Below, piece after piece: positions 49,191 through 60,916 of a DNA stretch of 64,000 nt. Within the stretch, counting starts at the first letter, position 1; each line of letters starts with the position of its first letter. The stretch spans positions 16,996-80,995 of the forward strand of contig UZAN01039657.1 of assembly GCA_900618425.1 (NCBI GenBank). The letters run 5' to 3'. The stretch comes from Echinostoma caproni. Taxonomy: Eukaryota > Platyhelminthes > Trematoda > Plagiorchiida > Echinostomatidae. A program made the translations under genes and the position numbers. Below the pieces are notes generated by a model. That model searched no databases. It was not told where the DNA came from and worked only from the letters and a program-made list of their open reading frames with translations.

Positions 49191-49210
49191 CAATCATATA
49201 CACCGTAGTA

Positions 49211-52200
49211 GGTAACTGATTTTTATGTTGCTCTGCGTTTCATTTCTTTTAGTTGCTGCTATATAGTTCGTTTTTTTAATTGTTGATACACTGTGGTTAT
49301 GCGGTTCCTGAATATCCACCCTTCAAGGTGTATAAAGCGATTCCTTGGTTCCTTGGTGTGAATGCTTTTTCGTGATCCTAAGAAGTGATCAATAAGCAAA
49401 TATAGCTTAAAATCTCGATTCCGTTTTGAAACCCTCAAACGAATGAGTTCCTTTGCAGGGCACTTGGTTAGGTCAAAGAACTGAATTTACTACACAGGAC
49501 GTTCCTGGTTTTCAAATGGCCACAACTCTAATCCTTGTGAGCACACCATCGATTGTGTTAAATTCCGTTGTATTCAGTTTTGCTCCAATGAAATTATTCG
49601 TGTCCGAACCGACGGGCCATCCCCTTTCATCCTTAGGCGACTCCGTCGTGCAAAAGAAACAGCTTGCATAATCGACTGGTTCAACAATGTGAACAGCTGA
49701 CCATTCTGACAAGAATTCAGGTAAGCTGCTTGAACGGAATCCAAGATTGGACAAATAAGGAGATCTGTCGGGAAATGTGGCCCCCGGCAAAGAAGCTTTG
49801 TGCACACGTATCATCTCTGTTTTCAATGATACAAAAATGTGCCACCGTCAATGGTATACCTCAACCTCCTTTTTGATTCATCATGAAATACATCCTGTTT
49901 CTCCCGAGAACTTTTACCGGAAGTTAGAGGGACTCAATACCAAAAAACTTCATTGGTCCAATTAGTTATCACGCTACTTATTTCTAGCATGTCTTGCGAA
50001 ATCCTTCAAGCTTTGTTTATCATTGGAGACGGTCCCGATTATCGGATGTCAGCCCGGATAAGATCAATCCTCGAGGAAGTTATGTCGAAGTGCTTGTACT
50101 ACTATGCCAGAAGCCGATATAAAAATATTTTCTTGAGTTGAATGGTCGACTAGAGCGAACCCCATGGAAACCTACAGTTTGCTACACTTGAGGCTGCTAC
50201 TTATAACTTTCAATCTGTTGCATGCACCTTATAACGGATTTCAAATGTGATTTATTTGGCTTTTCATGATTGTTCAAAAGCTTTTTCTCCTCTGAATTGA
50301 GGACTTATTTCTCTATGCACAATCTGTTCACCCGCATGGTTTTTTATTCTCATAGACAGAATCTTTCCATCGTGTCAAAAATTAGCGTCTGTAAGAATGC
50401 TGATAATGTGATGGGTGGTTCCTCATCCTTTGGTCTACGCAGTTTCCCGCTCATCTAAAGTTGATGCTATTTTTACTCACTGGTCCGGAGTCTCTCCCCT
50501 ATATTGTTCACTAGTCCTAGATATCATCTTGTTCTCTAGATTCCTGAACGCATCATCCTGGTAAAGTTAAACTGGCACAACATATTCGGTTGATTTCTTT
50601 CCATTTGCAAACGCCGAGACATTTAGTTCACCAGTATTTTCATTTAACTTGCCTAAGGGAAAAACTGCTATGGATTTGTCCTACACGCTAATATCCAATT
50701 TGTAACTTATTTGTTATTCTTGGTGTGAATTCCTGAACTGTTGACAATTCTTTCTACGGTTGACTTGAGTTATTTCATTTACCGCTTTACTCTATCGAAT
50801 CACACGAATCCTAAGCCACATGTTCCTGTGTTATTTTACCTTGGTTGAGACTCACCGGTAGTACGTATTACAATTTCTTTTTCGTGTAAATATAATGAGA
50901 CGAGGATGCGTACGGTATGATGTTGTGAGTTTCACTCACAATTTTATATTCTCGCCGGGCACACGAAAGCATATATTGACACATAATGTAGTGCAACATC
51001 ACCGTACACCGGAGTTCGTTTTATAAGCTTTGGAAATATGAGCGAGAACACGGAAGCTTCGTGTGAAAGCGAATCCACGTAAGTAGATTGATCCCAGGTG
51101 ATACGCGCTAAAGCATTCATCTGCATGTTGGGGTGATGGAGAATAAATGCATGGTGTGATGTGGATTTGGTCGTCCATGATACCCGGATAGATGTTTATG
51201 AAAATTGTTAAATTCGTCAGGCGCGTTGCTGTCATCGATGGATTGGAAAAGGAAGAAAACGTTTGTTAGGTGCAGCGTACAAAATACGGTGCAAATAGCC
51301 CAAATGAATTCTCATCTGTACTCACTTTCAAAACATGAAATCTTAGGTCATAAATACACAACGTAACTTTCTTTTTATGAAATATTATTAACACAGATGT
51401 CTCAGATGAAGGAATATTGGAGAACGTCCCGTAAAATAGATTGCTAGTGAACATATTTCAACTCGCCTGTTCAAACAATCTACGATCGCTTGTCCTTGAC
51501 GCTCATCGATTTTCCATGAATGGATTTGTTTTACTGGGGTTTCCTTCTCTTAGATAATGAACTTTGATTTGTTCCTTATGAAATACGCAGAGACAAAGGC
51601 ATTCTTTCATCCTATCATTTTATATTCCTCCCGAAAGATGAAGACAGCTTTCGGACCGGTGGCAGTTGGTCAAGCTTCATAGATATTGTTGCCCCTACTC
51701 ATTGAATGTTAGTAGTACTAAATTTATGGAATCATTCTCTTTTACACGTTACACTAAACTTATGCAGAAATGAACATGATGAAAACAGCTTGAGTGAAAA
51801 CGTTACCTTGCAAAAGACACAACGAAACCTAGAGGCCAAAAAGTAAACTCAGTGCAAAATTCTACGGTGATAGGAAGGAAGGTGCAAATCCTGTAAATTA
51901 ATTCATTAAAAATATTGTATAACTATTCAAATCAATTCCGTTTTTCTATTCTATAGATGTCACAATGATATTTTCCATTTTTCTAACCCGTTTTCATCTT
52001 CCTGACAACATTTTCTGCTAGACTACTCAGACATTTGTCAACAAAATAAAAATAATACAGCTAGTGTAACAGATCTCACCAAATGGTTGTTTATACGCTA
52101 GGAAATACAGTCATTGTGATGACTAAATTGTAGCATACAGATGGATTTTATCCTGACAGAGTAAACATGTTGTTGACCCTTTAAAAGCCTCTAAGTGCTC

Positions 52201-54805
52201 TGTCTCTGTTTCATCCTTATCTTCAGGAACGCTATATGGTTAGCACGGACCAGCTGAGTTCACTGATTTACGAAGCCATGTACGAGGAAGCATTAAAGCA
52301 ACGCACAAACCCCTCTTGGATCACACAAGATGTTCCTCATTTATCTTGCCCCACCCCCACCCCTCGGATTCAAGGATGGAGGGATTAATTGACCTAACAA
52401 TCAACGGTGATTATCTCANTATCTCACTTTTGTTACTACCGATGGTACCTGGAGAAGGTAATGTAAAACTTGAACGTCAGCCTTTGGAAGCATTTCTATT
52501 TTGATAGCGCCGAAGTTTTATTGCTTCGGTACAAATAGAATACGTGTGAACTGTTCATTCTCTAATGGAGAGCTTTTCAGTGGTGGCATACGGTCGTGCG
52601 TCGAATATTACGATCATAATTTTAGATATGCATGCTTCATCACAATTATCGTTATATGAATAAGTATTATCATAATAAATTATTTTTTGTTTAGAATGAG
52701 GGCATTATTTGAAGAGAATAATGTTCACGTATTTGTGAAAGTTATCTGGTGTAAAATAACACATTAACGTTTTCCCCGTGAATTCCGATGTCATTATTTA
52801 CACCCATTTTTCTGCAATAAAATGTAATGCATTAGATTTTTTCTGCTCATTCACTGCAAGAAGGTACTTTGGAACAAATATGGAGCAATCCACATTCGTA
52901 CACAGTTTGCCAGACTGCTCCATTCATGACTGACGTTTACACAAATTAGTGTTCATGCAAAGCTATGTATCTACAACGGAACATAGTGCATTTTATCTAT
53001 CCATGATCGCAATCTTCCATCAAACCTCAAGTGCACACAGTTGACGCCCTTCGGATACGGGGAGAGCGGGGAGGCGGGGGAGGAATTCGGGTGGACATAT
53101 CACAAACGGAACAGAACACTGGAGTAGACAACATCCCCCAGATGACGGGACGGAGGTGGACGCAAAATATCCAGTACCGCGTTTTCTATCAGCGCAATCG
53201 AGATGTTTAACACACAGATAGCGTCTGAGCATATCACGACGATTTATAGTTTGAGACAAGCAATAGCCAGTATGAAGATAAATGATTTTAAGCCTGCCTA
53301 TTTTGTTTGTTTGTTTTGTTTATTTTACCTTGACGCAAATGGATAAAGATATTCACAGAAATTTTATTTCATTCAGGGCAAGTTGTAGGTACATACCGGC
53401 TATATCACTATCAAGTGATTAAGAAACGGTTTGGACATAGATGAATGTTGGTCTTTATGCAATGGTTGTGACAAAAAAGCAACAATTATGCCTTGTTGAG
53501 TGAGTGCTTAATGATTAGTATCACAAGATGAGTGATAAGAGACCGAAAGACTTCTGCCTAAGGTCAGGGTCCTTTGGGAGACCCAAATCAAAACTTGACT
53601 ACGGAGATCTTGCCTTTTAATTCAAGTAGAAATACGACATAGAACATGTTCAAACTAAAAAAACAATTGCAGCTTATTCTGTGGTGGAGGCCATCCGACT
53701 ACATTAAAATGTACTATTACCGTATCGTAAACAGATACTATGGACAAATTGAATCCCGCGAAAACTGCTTAAAACCGCACTTAAAAAAAGGCGAGATCCA
53801 ATCACTTTTGAGAAGACCATCGTACTAGAAACACAGTGCCATATAAGAGATTTCGATTAATTATTACGAACCTCATAATGGTAATAACAATGGTGGGTTC
53901 CTGTTTTGGCAATTTGATGGAGTTAGGTACTTCGGAAATGAATGACCATAAACTCCCTGGGTTTATCAATGACCGATACCGATTTTCTATTTTCCCTTTA
54001 AAAATAAAATTGTTCGTTCTTCAGCCAAATCACGGTTGATTCTCTCGAGGATCGGCAAGACAATTTGAAAGAGATCATAGATTAATTAAAGACTTATCAT
54101 CTTCGGGTAGTTTGATGAAAACAGTGAAACTGATCAGTTTCATCAACCCAGATTATTTCCTTCGACCGAACTTCATATATCTTATTTATCTCGTATCGTC
54201 CCCTGGTTGAAACTTCAACTCTGTATGTGACATTCTTGTACAAAATATAATTTCATCTAGTACGTACTAGATTTCATACCCCTAGGGAGAGAACGATGTT
54301 TTGACTAACGAAGGATTTTCTGATACCGTGAACTCAGATTAATGGTGCGAAGCAGGTTGCACTCATTCTAACTTTCCATTCTTCAAATTCCATCTTTGCA
54401 CACAATCCTCAACTCATCCAGTGTTTCCTTAACTCGGGAAGCACCGGACTCGGGTTTTGCTCCCACTAGACCCCCTCAATAGCTCACATCCAAAACCTCT
54501 CTCAAGATGTGTACCGGAGACCCATGTGCTGGCACCGTGTCAATCCGAATTTCCAAATCGTGTTTGTTCACAAGTCCTGATTAGAGATGTTCAATCAATT
54601 CTATTAGAGCTACAGGAATGAAGGACTTCATGGTATATCCATTGACTCTAAACAAGGTTATCTCACCCAAAACTTAATGAAAAACATTTCTCGGAAGAGG
54701 TTTATGATTAGAATTATTGTACACCCTATCGTGGCTTCGTCGTTATCGGGCCTACTGAACTGATTAAATGGTCTTGAGGAGGACATCAAAACAACCTGGA
54801 ATTGG
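49211..54805. other. No gene recognised
   Basis: The first 900 bases carry several overlapping short frames (49441-50141) that look like decayed coding sequence but match nothing I can name. A GC-rich patch at 53040-53180 includes four G-runs (53059-53090). A single N lies at 52419. The remainder is A+T-rich without recognisable features. Confidence 0.5.
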
Positions 54806-54809
54806 TATT

Positions 54810-54935
54810 TCCGGTCAACCTCGGTGGGATAACACACTCAAGCACAACTTACGTGCGAGCCGCCCGGAGTTCAAATCTCGATGGGGTTGGTAGATATGCA
54901 ATACCGATGAGCTCCAATGGGAGGACAACATATGT
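54810..54935 (+). mobile_element. SINE-like tRNA-derived fragment
   Basis: 'GAGTTCAAATCTC' at 54867-54879 is box-B-like and is followed by 'ATGCAATACCGATGAGCTCC', similar to the TGCTGATGAG core of family B. Box A is poorly preserved. It abuts the left inverted repeat of the PLE at 55004-56550. Confidence 0.4.
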
Positions 54936-55003
54936 GTCCAGTGGTTTCCGAATGTACCGAGACTGGATAAACTGAGGATGGTAAAGGGAGATAGTAAATC
55001 CAA

Positions 55004-55078
55004 ACAAATTTGAATAGATAAGCCGGACACAGGTTTGCACAATGTATCCTGGATCATTTCACCGCATCTGTACACGTG
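55004..55078 (+). repeat. PLE terminal repeat R2 (left)
   Basis: 'CAGGTTTGCACAATGTATCC' and flanking bases match R1 at 27488 directly, and pair as the reverse complement of R3 at 56481-56550. Confidence 0.75.
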
Positions 55079-55179
55079 CATACTGCAATGTATATGATAA
55101 TTAATATATGGTCAGTAGATAACAGAGCCATAGACGGATAAAGAGTGCGGTCAAAATTACTCAATAAACACATTTGCAA

Positions 55180-55570
55180 CCAAGTTAGCCCCAGAGTGAT
55201 AAGTCATTCACGCTGTTTACATAGTGGGGGATGGTTGTTTTGAATGGCCAGTGCCTCAGTATATTTCAGAACCTTGGTGTTGTTTTTGTTTCTTTTCGAT
55301 CAAGTGTTGTGTGATCGACGAAATGAGTTTCCTACGGATCATCGGTGACGCCAAAGTTCCTACTCATTGTTTTCTGAAGCCAGACCGGGATGTGTTCGGT
55401 TACTCGGCAACGCAGTTGTCTCTCCGATCTGCCGATGCAGATGGTCGGGCATCCACACTTGAACTGATAGATACAATTAGGTTTGGCCTGGGTTGTTGGC
55501 AACTGGGCGGTTGTAAAAACAACAATGGAAGCGGATGCGTAGTAGGTGCGCTTAACGGCCGATTTTAAGC
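55180..55570 (-). pseudogene. PLE GIY-YIG endonuclease, altered YIG
   Basis: The minus strand reads 'CIYQFKCGCPTICIGRSERQ' then 'LRCRVTEHIPVWLQKTM'. The second half of GIY-YIG is CIG instead of YIG, so a core Tyr is lost. After a stop, 'KVLKYTEALAIQ' and 'PPLCKQRE', a stop, then 'LITLGLTW' reproduce the PLE C-terminus. It closely resembles the 27668-28033 copy. Confidence 0.8.
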
Positions 55571-55571
55571 A

Positions 55572-56460
55572 CTATGTAATCAGCCAGCTGATATCATCAT
55601 CACCCTTGAAGAGCAGTTGCAGAACCACTCTCATTTTATCTGCCCCTGGTGTCTTTTGCCGTTTACGCTTAAGTTGGGAACACTCTAATATAAACCCTTC
55701 CGGATATCCGTCAGGTTGCAAAACTTTTCTAATCTTATCATATTCGTTATCCACGGTATCCGCTGTACAAATTTGTCGCGTCCTGTAGAAGAGCGTTTGA
55801 ACTAGACCAATCTTATATCCCATCACAGCAAAGCTACTAAAACGGAGATATTGTATCTTTTCGGTACACAGATATTCTGATTGATCCGTCTATTCGACGT
55901 GAAACTTCCACATCCAGAAAGGTGAAACTATCTTGCGGTTCATTGCTGCGTGTCAGCGTTTTGTTACCGGTGAAGATTGTTCAAGCGTTCAAATCGTCTC
56001 TCTTTCTTTGTATAACAGAGAGTGAATCTATCTTAAAAATACCGGCAGTATAGGTTTAGCTTTTCAATTTCGTCCCACAGTTGATGTCCCAGATGTCCGA
56101 CGAAAATGTCCGCAAGAATGGGCCCCAGTGGACTGACCATAGCGACTCCGTCTATCTGTTGATTCCGTTTACCTAGGAATGAGAACCTCACATTATGACT
56201 ACACAACAGTAAAAGCCGTTCCAGCTCATCCACTGGTAGTCCAACGTGAATGTTATTTTGTCCCATGGTGTGGCGAATAATCGCAATTGCCTCTCGTAGA
56301 GGGACGTTGGTGAATGGTGCATTTACATCCACTAGTAACCAAAAGTTTGTGTTGAATGCTTCTGTCTTTCAATACTGCGCACAGTTGAAATGTCTTTCAT
56401 ATTATAGTGGGGAATGAAGTCTACCAGTGGTTTTAGAGTTTCTGCTAACAACTTGACTAG
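55572..56460 (-). pseudogene. PLE reverse transcriptase
   Basis: Minus-strand blocks in order: 'LVKLLAETLKPLVDFIP' (near 56455); 'LLVDVNAPFTNVPLREAIAI' (palm A with Asp, near 56340-56280); 'LERLLLLCSHNVRFSFLG'; 'IDGVAMVSPLGPILADIFVG' (about 56155-56095); and 'WDEIEKLNLYCRYF'. A separate frame (55826-55572) has 'KIGLVQTLFYRTRQICTADT' and 'LQLLFKGDDDISWLIT', the region joining RT to endonuclease in PLEs. The YVDD region lies in the interrupted stretch between the two frames and was not read. Confidence 0.85.
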
Positions 56461-56480
56461 TTTATGCTGTGATGAGTTTC

Positions 56481-56550
56481 ACAGATGCAGCGAAATGATC
56501 CAGGGTACATTGTGCCAACCTGCTTTTGGCGTCTCTGTTCAAATTTGGTA
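56481..56550 (-). repeat. PLE terminal repeat R3 (right, inverted)
   Basis: The reverse complement matches R2 at 55004-55073 over about 70 bases, including the ACAATGTAyCCTGGATCATTTC block. It abuts the truncation point of the PLE reverse transcriptase. Confidence 0.75.
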
Positions 56551-59188
56551 CGGTGAAACTATACTTCTAATCCAAATAAGACCTAGAGTAACCGGAAATA
56601 TTGCGCAGGAATGCTGTACATAAGTGCATTTTTCTTCTTCGGATGAAACGCAATGCAATATCAAATTTTCTTCTCGAGGATGAAGGATAAATTCTGTGAA
56701 GACTCTGTCTGTACAACGTTTAGGAGTAGACATTTTCCGCAATGCTTGTGAGATGATTCATATATAATAATCGTGTTTGAGCAGTACAAATACATAAATA
56801 TCGTTGAAGGAAATGTGAATAAGTAATAAGATTCATTCATTGTTCTGCGTGAATAGCGACTGCAAATCTTACATTACATATGGGTCTTATTTCTGTCTGG
56901 TTCTTCAGCTTTCTAAAGACCATTCAGTCTCACGTTCAGGTCATTTGTGTGACAATGCTACCACACCCGTTCTCTGATATGACTGACACCGGTCTCATGT
57001 TCCATTCGGAGGATCGTTTTACTTGCCTGTCGACGAGACTGAGTGACATAGATAGGACTTAAACAAACGTGAGTGAAAGACGGCGACTTATCTCACACCT
57101 TGTTATAACTCGGACCTGCAATGTTGGTGCACTGTCCGGTCGAGGCAATCTAATAACACCCTGCCACTGTTGCCGTATCATTGCGCTGTTTTCTGTGTAT
57201 CGTATTTCCTATCGGTCTCTCTACTAGTACCGAAAATATTATCATTATATTGAGAATATAACCTTTTACTACCCCCTACTTTTGAATCTGTTTGATTCGG
57301 AGTTCTGTGCTGGAAACATCAGCTACACTTATAGATATGCCCAAAGAGTAAATGTTGTTTGTCAGACTGGTGGACGAACAAGTGACTGAGTGGCTTCTAC
57401 GAAATGTTCTTATTTTCTTCCTCGCATTCGCTATTAAGCAGGCCTCACTGGCTTGCTCAAACCCGTCTCCTGTTTTCCAGTGAAATTGTTGTATTGAGCT
57501 GTCGCACAACTGACTAGTTCTGCTACCTGTTCATCGGAGCGCGGTGATCCTTGAAATGTAACGCGTCAGACTGATCGTACTCTGGTTTCTCCAGCTTTAT
57601 GTGCAATATTTACCAATTAGTTTTATTCCTGGATTAATCATTTCAAAAATTGAGGATTAAGTTGACGGCTATCATCAGCGGGGTGGGGGGTGGGTGGCTG
57701 GGAATCAAAGAGCTTATAGACGGTTTGTAGAAACATACAGTAATCATGCCATTTGGGTAACGTTTGGGGAAAATCTATTTTCTGCCATGATATAATTCAT
57801 TTGCATCCATCCTGTCACTGTTGTGGCTCGCATTGTCTAAGTAGTGTTGAATCGTTGACTATATCCCTTGAATTACTCAAGTAGTAAGAGATCGAAACAT
57901 CAAACTGCCTTCCAGCATGTAATAATGAAATATCACTGCCCGACTTAATGCTCATGAAATTCGTAGTATGCTAGCTCATGCTTGACTCCAACTGTTCAAT
58001 GATTTATTGTCCCCTAAAAGTTGACATTTCCTCTTTCAGTGAGGCAGATGCAACAGGTGAGGTTAGATTACGAGAGAGAAAATGGTCCAGTCAGCCAAAT
58101 GTGCTCAACTTGAACCCTGTCAAATGCCGTACAGAAAATCATTGGCGGTTAAGTATTAATCCAATATGCCCTGTCTGTACCATGAACTAAAAAGAAATAG
58201 AAATCAATGAGGGCATGCATGGTAAGATTATTTCTGAAATCAACGTAATCCTATTTCCTTTTTCGGCGATGATGTGAACGGAAAAATGGTCCCTTTCAAG
58301 AAGATTCGTAAAAGAAATGGAACAGAGGACGCTTATTGCTTCAACACATTCATTTTCAATCCGGCTTTGAGTGGCATGGAAGTTCCTTTGAAGTGTGAAG
58401 CTTAACGGGGACTAGAGCACGGTGGATAAACAGAGTCTTTAATGTCTTTCACGCAACTAGAGAAGCTCTCATCGAATCTGCGTAGTAAGTTGCAAGGTAT
58501 TATAAAACGATGAGACACACGAGATGGAACCCCAGACCCAAACAATTATGCATTTCGAAGAACTGAAGGAGTTGTTTGTGTCTGGTGAGAGGGTATAAAT
58601 GCCGATGTAAATAAGTAAAGCCTGATAGTAAACTTTCGTGTTCATCTGCAGTGATGCATTGTTCAGTTCCCCACGGCAGTGTTGTTCCATCCGGTCTCCA
58701 GAAACCTTTAAGTTTGTATCTGCCTGTCTGTGCACATTACAATAGCAATGCAGTGTGAAACCACCTCCAACCAGCCTCACCCTGGTCGTCTGAAAATTTA
58801 GAGTCCACTCCACGGACTGTACGATACAATCGCACAGACGCGTATCAGAACATAAGCGATCACGAAAAGACAACAAACATTATATACATATCCACACACA
58901 TGGCACACCACCATTTCGGTCGCTAGGCCTACCGCCCTCTAGACAAACGATAATCAGCACCGTCATCATCAGCATCATCATCATGGTTTTCCACAACAAC
59001 ACAGCCGTCTGTTATGAGGCCATCGTAATCGTGACCTGTAGGTGAACAACACAACAGTAGTCTCCATTTGATATGTTCCTATTGCACATTGTCTGAACGA
59101 CGAAACACAGGAACACAGGCAGACAAATGTGTGAGTGAAGAGAAATGAAATGAAGCATCGTTATCTTCCTTTCTATCCCAACCATCTT
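56551..59188. other. No gene recognised
   Basis: Contains a G-quadruplex-like motif at 57680-57702 and a short (CAT)n-like patch at 58962-58984. The 135-codon minus-strand frame at 58469-58876 shows no recognisable domain. Confidence 0.5.
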
Positions 59189-59191
59189 CAG

Positions 59192-59332
59192 CAGCCTCGA
59201 CAACAAAAACAACAACAACAACAACAACAACAAAATCACCGATTCCACCTAAACCCGACAGCAGCTGTTGACCATGTCGCCCGTCCGGAAGCCATGACGT
59301 TTTGGACGATATGGTGGATACCGGAGAAATAA
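59192..59332 (+). CDS. Possible terminal exon with polyglutamine, low confidence
   Basis: A pyrimidine-rich tract ending TTCAG at 59187-59191 resembles a 3' splice acceptor. The following open frame reads QPRQQK, a run of eight Gln from (CAA)n, then HRFHLNPTAAVDHVARPEAM and a stop at 59332. AATAAA overlaps the stop region (GAAATAAAAATG). A host exon is possible, but the frame is short, one of three open choices, and has no recognised domain. Confidence 0.2.
   Translation, partial: QPRQQKQQQQQQQQNHRFHLNPTAAVDHVARPEAMTFWTIWWIPEK
59200..59234 (+). repeat. (CAA)n microsatellite
   Basis: About ten CAA units with one AAA interruption. Confidence 0.9.
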
Positions 59333-59334
59333 AA

Positions 59335-60827
59335 ATGTAACCTTCCTGCCCCTTCGGTCTCTCCCTCTCGTACAGGTTAGATCACAAACCACTGAGAGTC
59401 AACGGTCTCAGAACTTGCAGCCATGCATGTCTGCTTTATCCTTGCCAGAACTGGACGGGTCGGATGGGGGTGGGGCCAGATTCAGGACCATGCAGCACTG
59501 TAGACCGTTGAGCCAACAAATACATTGGTCATCATCAAATTTCATTAGAGATGGAAACGACAATCGGTACTACAAAACAACGAACCAGAAGACATGAGAG
59601 TTTGGAGGTTGTGTCCAAACATAGAGGAACCTTTGAGGTAGAAAAAGGATGAACGCATTCAATGATGTACAGAGGATGACCATTCAAAATATTTTTTCCG
59701 CCTCAATATTCAATCCGAGCTGCCGGAAGAATATATCGTCTGTGGTCGAAGCAGATTAAAACGGTTTTGTCCTATACAATTGAATGTATTTAGGGTACGG
59801 CTGTTTATCTCCTATACTTTATATCAGACGGATGCCTTTCTCGGGGAAGCATCGTCTCCTAGCTCAGTGACCTAAAGGTCGTGTTTGTACTACAGATTTA
59901 TGGCACAGTTTCCTGTGCCCTTGACAATCACTCACTATAGTTTGCCAACCCATTTTACATTGGAAGATACTCAGTCTGAGTAGGGTTTTGCAATACAGCA
60001 GTAGCCAATCACTTGAGTGTGTATCGACAATGAGATTCTAACTTCATGTTTGGCGGATAAAACCATTACTAACAACGATTTAACTTCAATGCCATTGGCA
60101 GAATCATAATGATAATTATATAACTACACTTATCAGTTAATCGGTCAAATTTTGTTTTGAAATGCGATGGCATTTCTGGCCTACGACTGACAGGCAAGAT
60201 TTGCAATACTAAGATTACTTGCTACATGTGAGTAAACAGCAAAATCATCGTCGAGAGCGCCAGTCAAAATTGTTTTCCGATTGGCAGCAAGCTATCTTCA
60301 AAACAATGCAATCGTCAGTTGTTAGTCTGAGTGAATACAGAAAGGCTACGTGGCGTTCGTGACGACAGTGATGGTGGTGGTGGTGGTGGTAGTGTATGCA
60401 GTAGTATTGATATTCGCCCAGAATATTATTGGATTTATAAAAATATCTTGTTTCCGCTTTGATTGAAATGACATCGTTCACTGTTGTAGGTATCCCACCA
60501 TTGTATTTCTGTCTGTGTGTGTGATGTACCAGGGCGCTTAGACTTCTTCTACAACATTCTTTCTCGAGTCATGTTTGTTAACTTGTGAGTGAAGTGGTGA
60601 ATTCAATGTTTCAACGACACACAATGACAATAACGTTAGGTTTTTTCTACTGCTATCTCAAAATAAAAGCCAGGGAAGTATCAGAATATCAGACTGGAGA
60701 ATCACGCAATCAGAACTGATATCGGCAAACGCCAACCGACTTTGTGTGCAATGAGTTTTTTTTATTTCTGAAGCACGAAATACTGCATTCACATTGGATG
60801 AAAAATTTTGTTGAATTTCTCCAGTCG
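59335..60827. other. No gene recognised
   Basis: Some short serine/glutamine-rich frames at 59380-59600 but no supported exon. Includes a (GGT)n microsatellite at 60371-60393, which produces a spurious polyhistidine frame on the minus strand. Confidence 0.5.
60371..60393. repeat. (GGT)n microsatellite
   Basis: Six or more GGT units preceded by GAT. Confidence 0.9.
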
Positions 60828-60916
60828 AAAAGCGTTGCTACGGTTCCATTACTTGCATATGAACATTTCTGCAGTCGATGCTCATATGCAAGTAATGGAA
60901 CAATAGCAACGCTTTT
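60828..60916. repeat. Near-perfect hairpin, 35-bp arms, 19-base loop
   Basis: The left arm 60828-60862 (AAAAGCGTTGCTA...GCATATGA) and right arm 60882-60916 (TCATATGC...TAGCAACGCTTTT) are reverse complements at 33 of 35 positions; the only mismatches are adjacent (CG versus TT in the same sense). The 19-base loop contains CTGCAG. The size and arm length resemble a microRNA-type precursor or a small foldback element. No protein frame explains it. Confidence 0.85.

Larger units (their letters stand above)
46650..49210 (+). mobile_element. CR1/Jockey-like non-LTR retrotransposon, degenerate
   Basis: Plus-strand order: endonuclease (46660-47290), linker (47318-47758), reverse transcriptase (47836-49190). 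Four open frames of 110-154 codons cover most of it, so decay is only moderate. The RT text 'PKCWRVALVIPVRK' and 'FLDYSDAFNTID' and the 'RYLGVIYNRNLTWSDHV'-like block place it in the CR1/Jockey group rather than RTE. No ORF1 is confidently seen; a Cys/His-rich stretch near 46510-46560 could be its remnant. The 3' tail was not resolved. Confidence 0.8.
55004..56550 (-). mobile_element. Penelope-like element flanked by inverted repeats, 5'-truncated
   Basis: Minus-strand RT (56460-55572) followed by GIY-YIG endonuclease (55570-55180), with no stretch of non-PLE sequence between. Inverted repeats of about 70 bp bound it: 55004-55078 and 56481-56550. The first is the element's own 3' end (also found at 27488-27541); the second is an inverted copy placed directly upstream of the truncated RT. 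PLEs are known for direct or inverted partial terminal duplications. Stops and frameshifts show it is inactive. Confidence 0.8.

Noticed and set aside
54126..54141. Perfect 16-bp palindrome GAAACTGATCAGTTTC
   Set aside because: Short palindromes of this size are expected by chance, and nothing around it suggests an operator or element end.
58469..58876. 135-codon minus-strand frame
   Set aside because: No recognisable domain, and no splice, promoter or repeat context that would support coding.
60245..60481. Polyhistidine-containing minus-strand ORF
   Set aside because: The histidines come from the (GGT)n microsatellite; the remainder has no domain.
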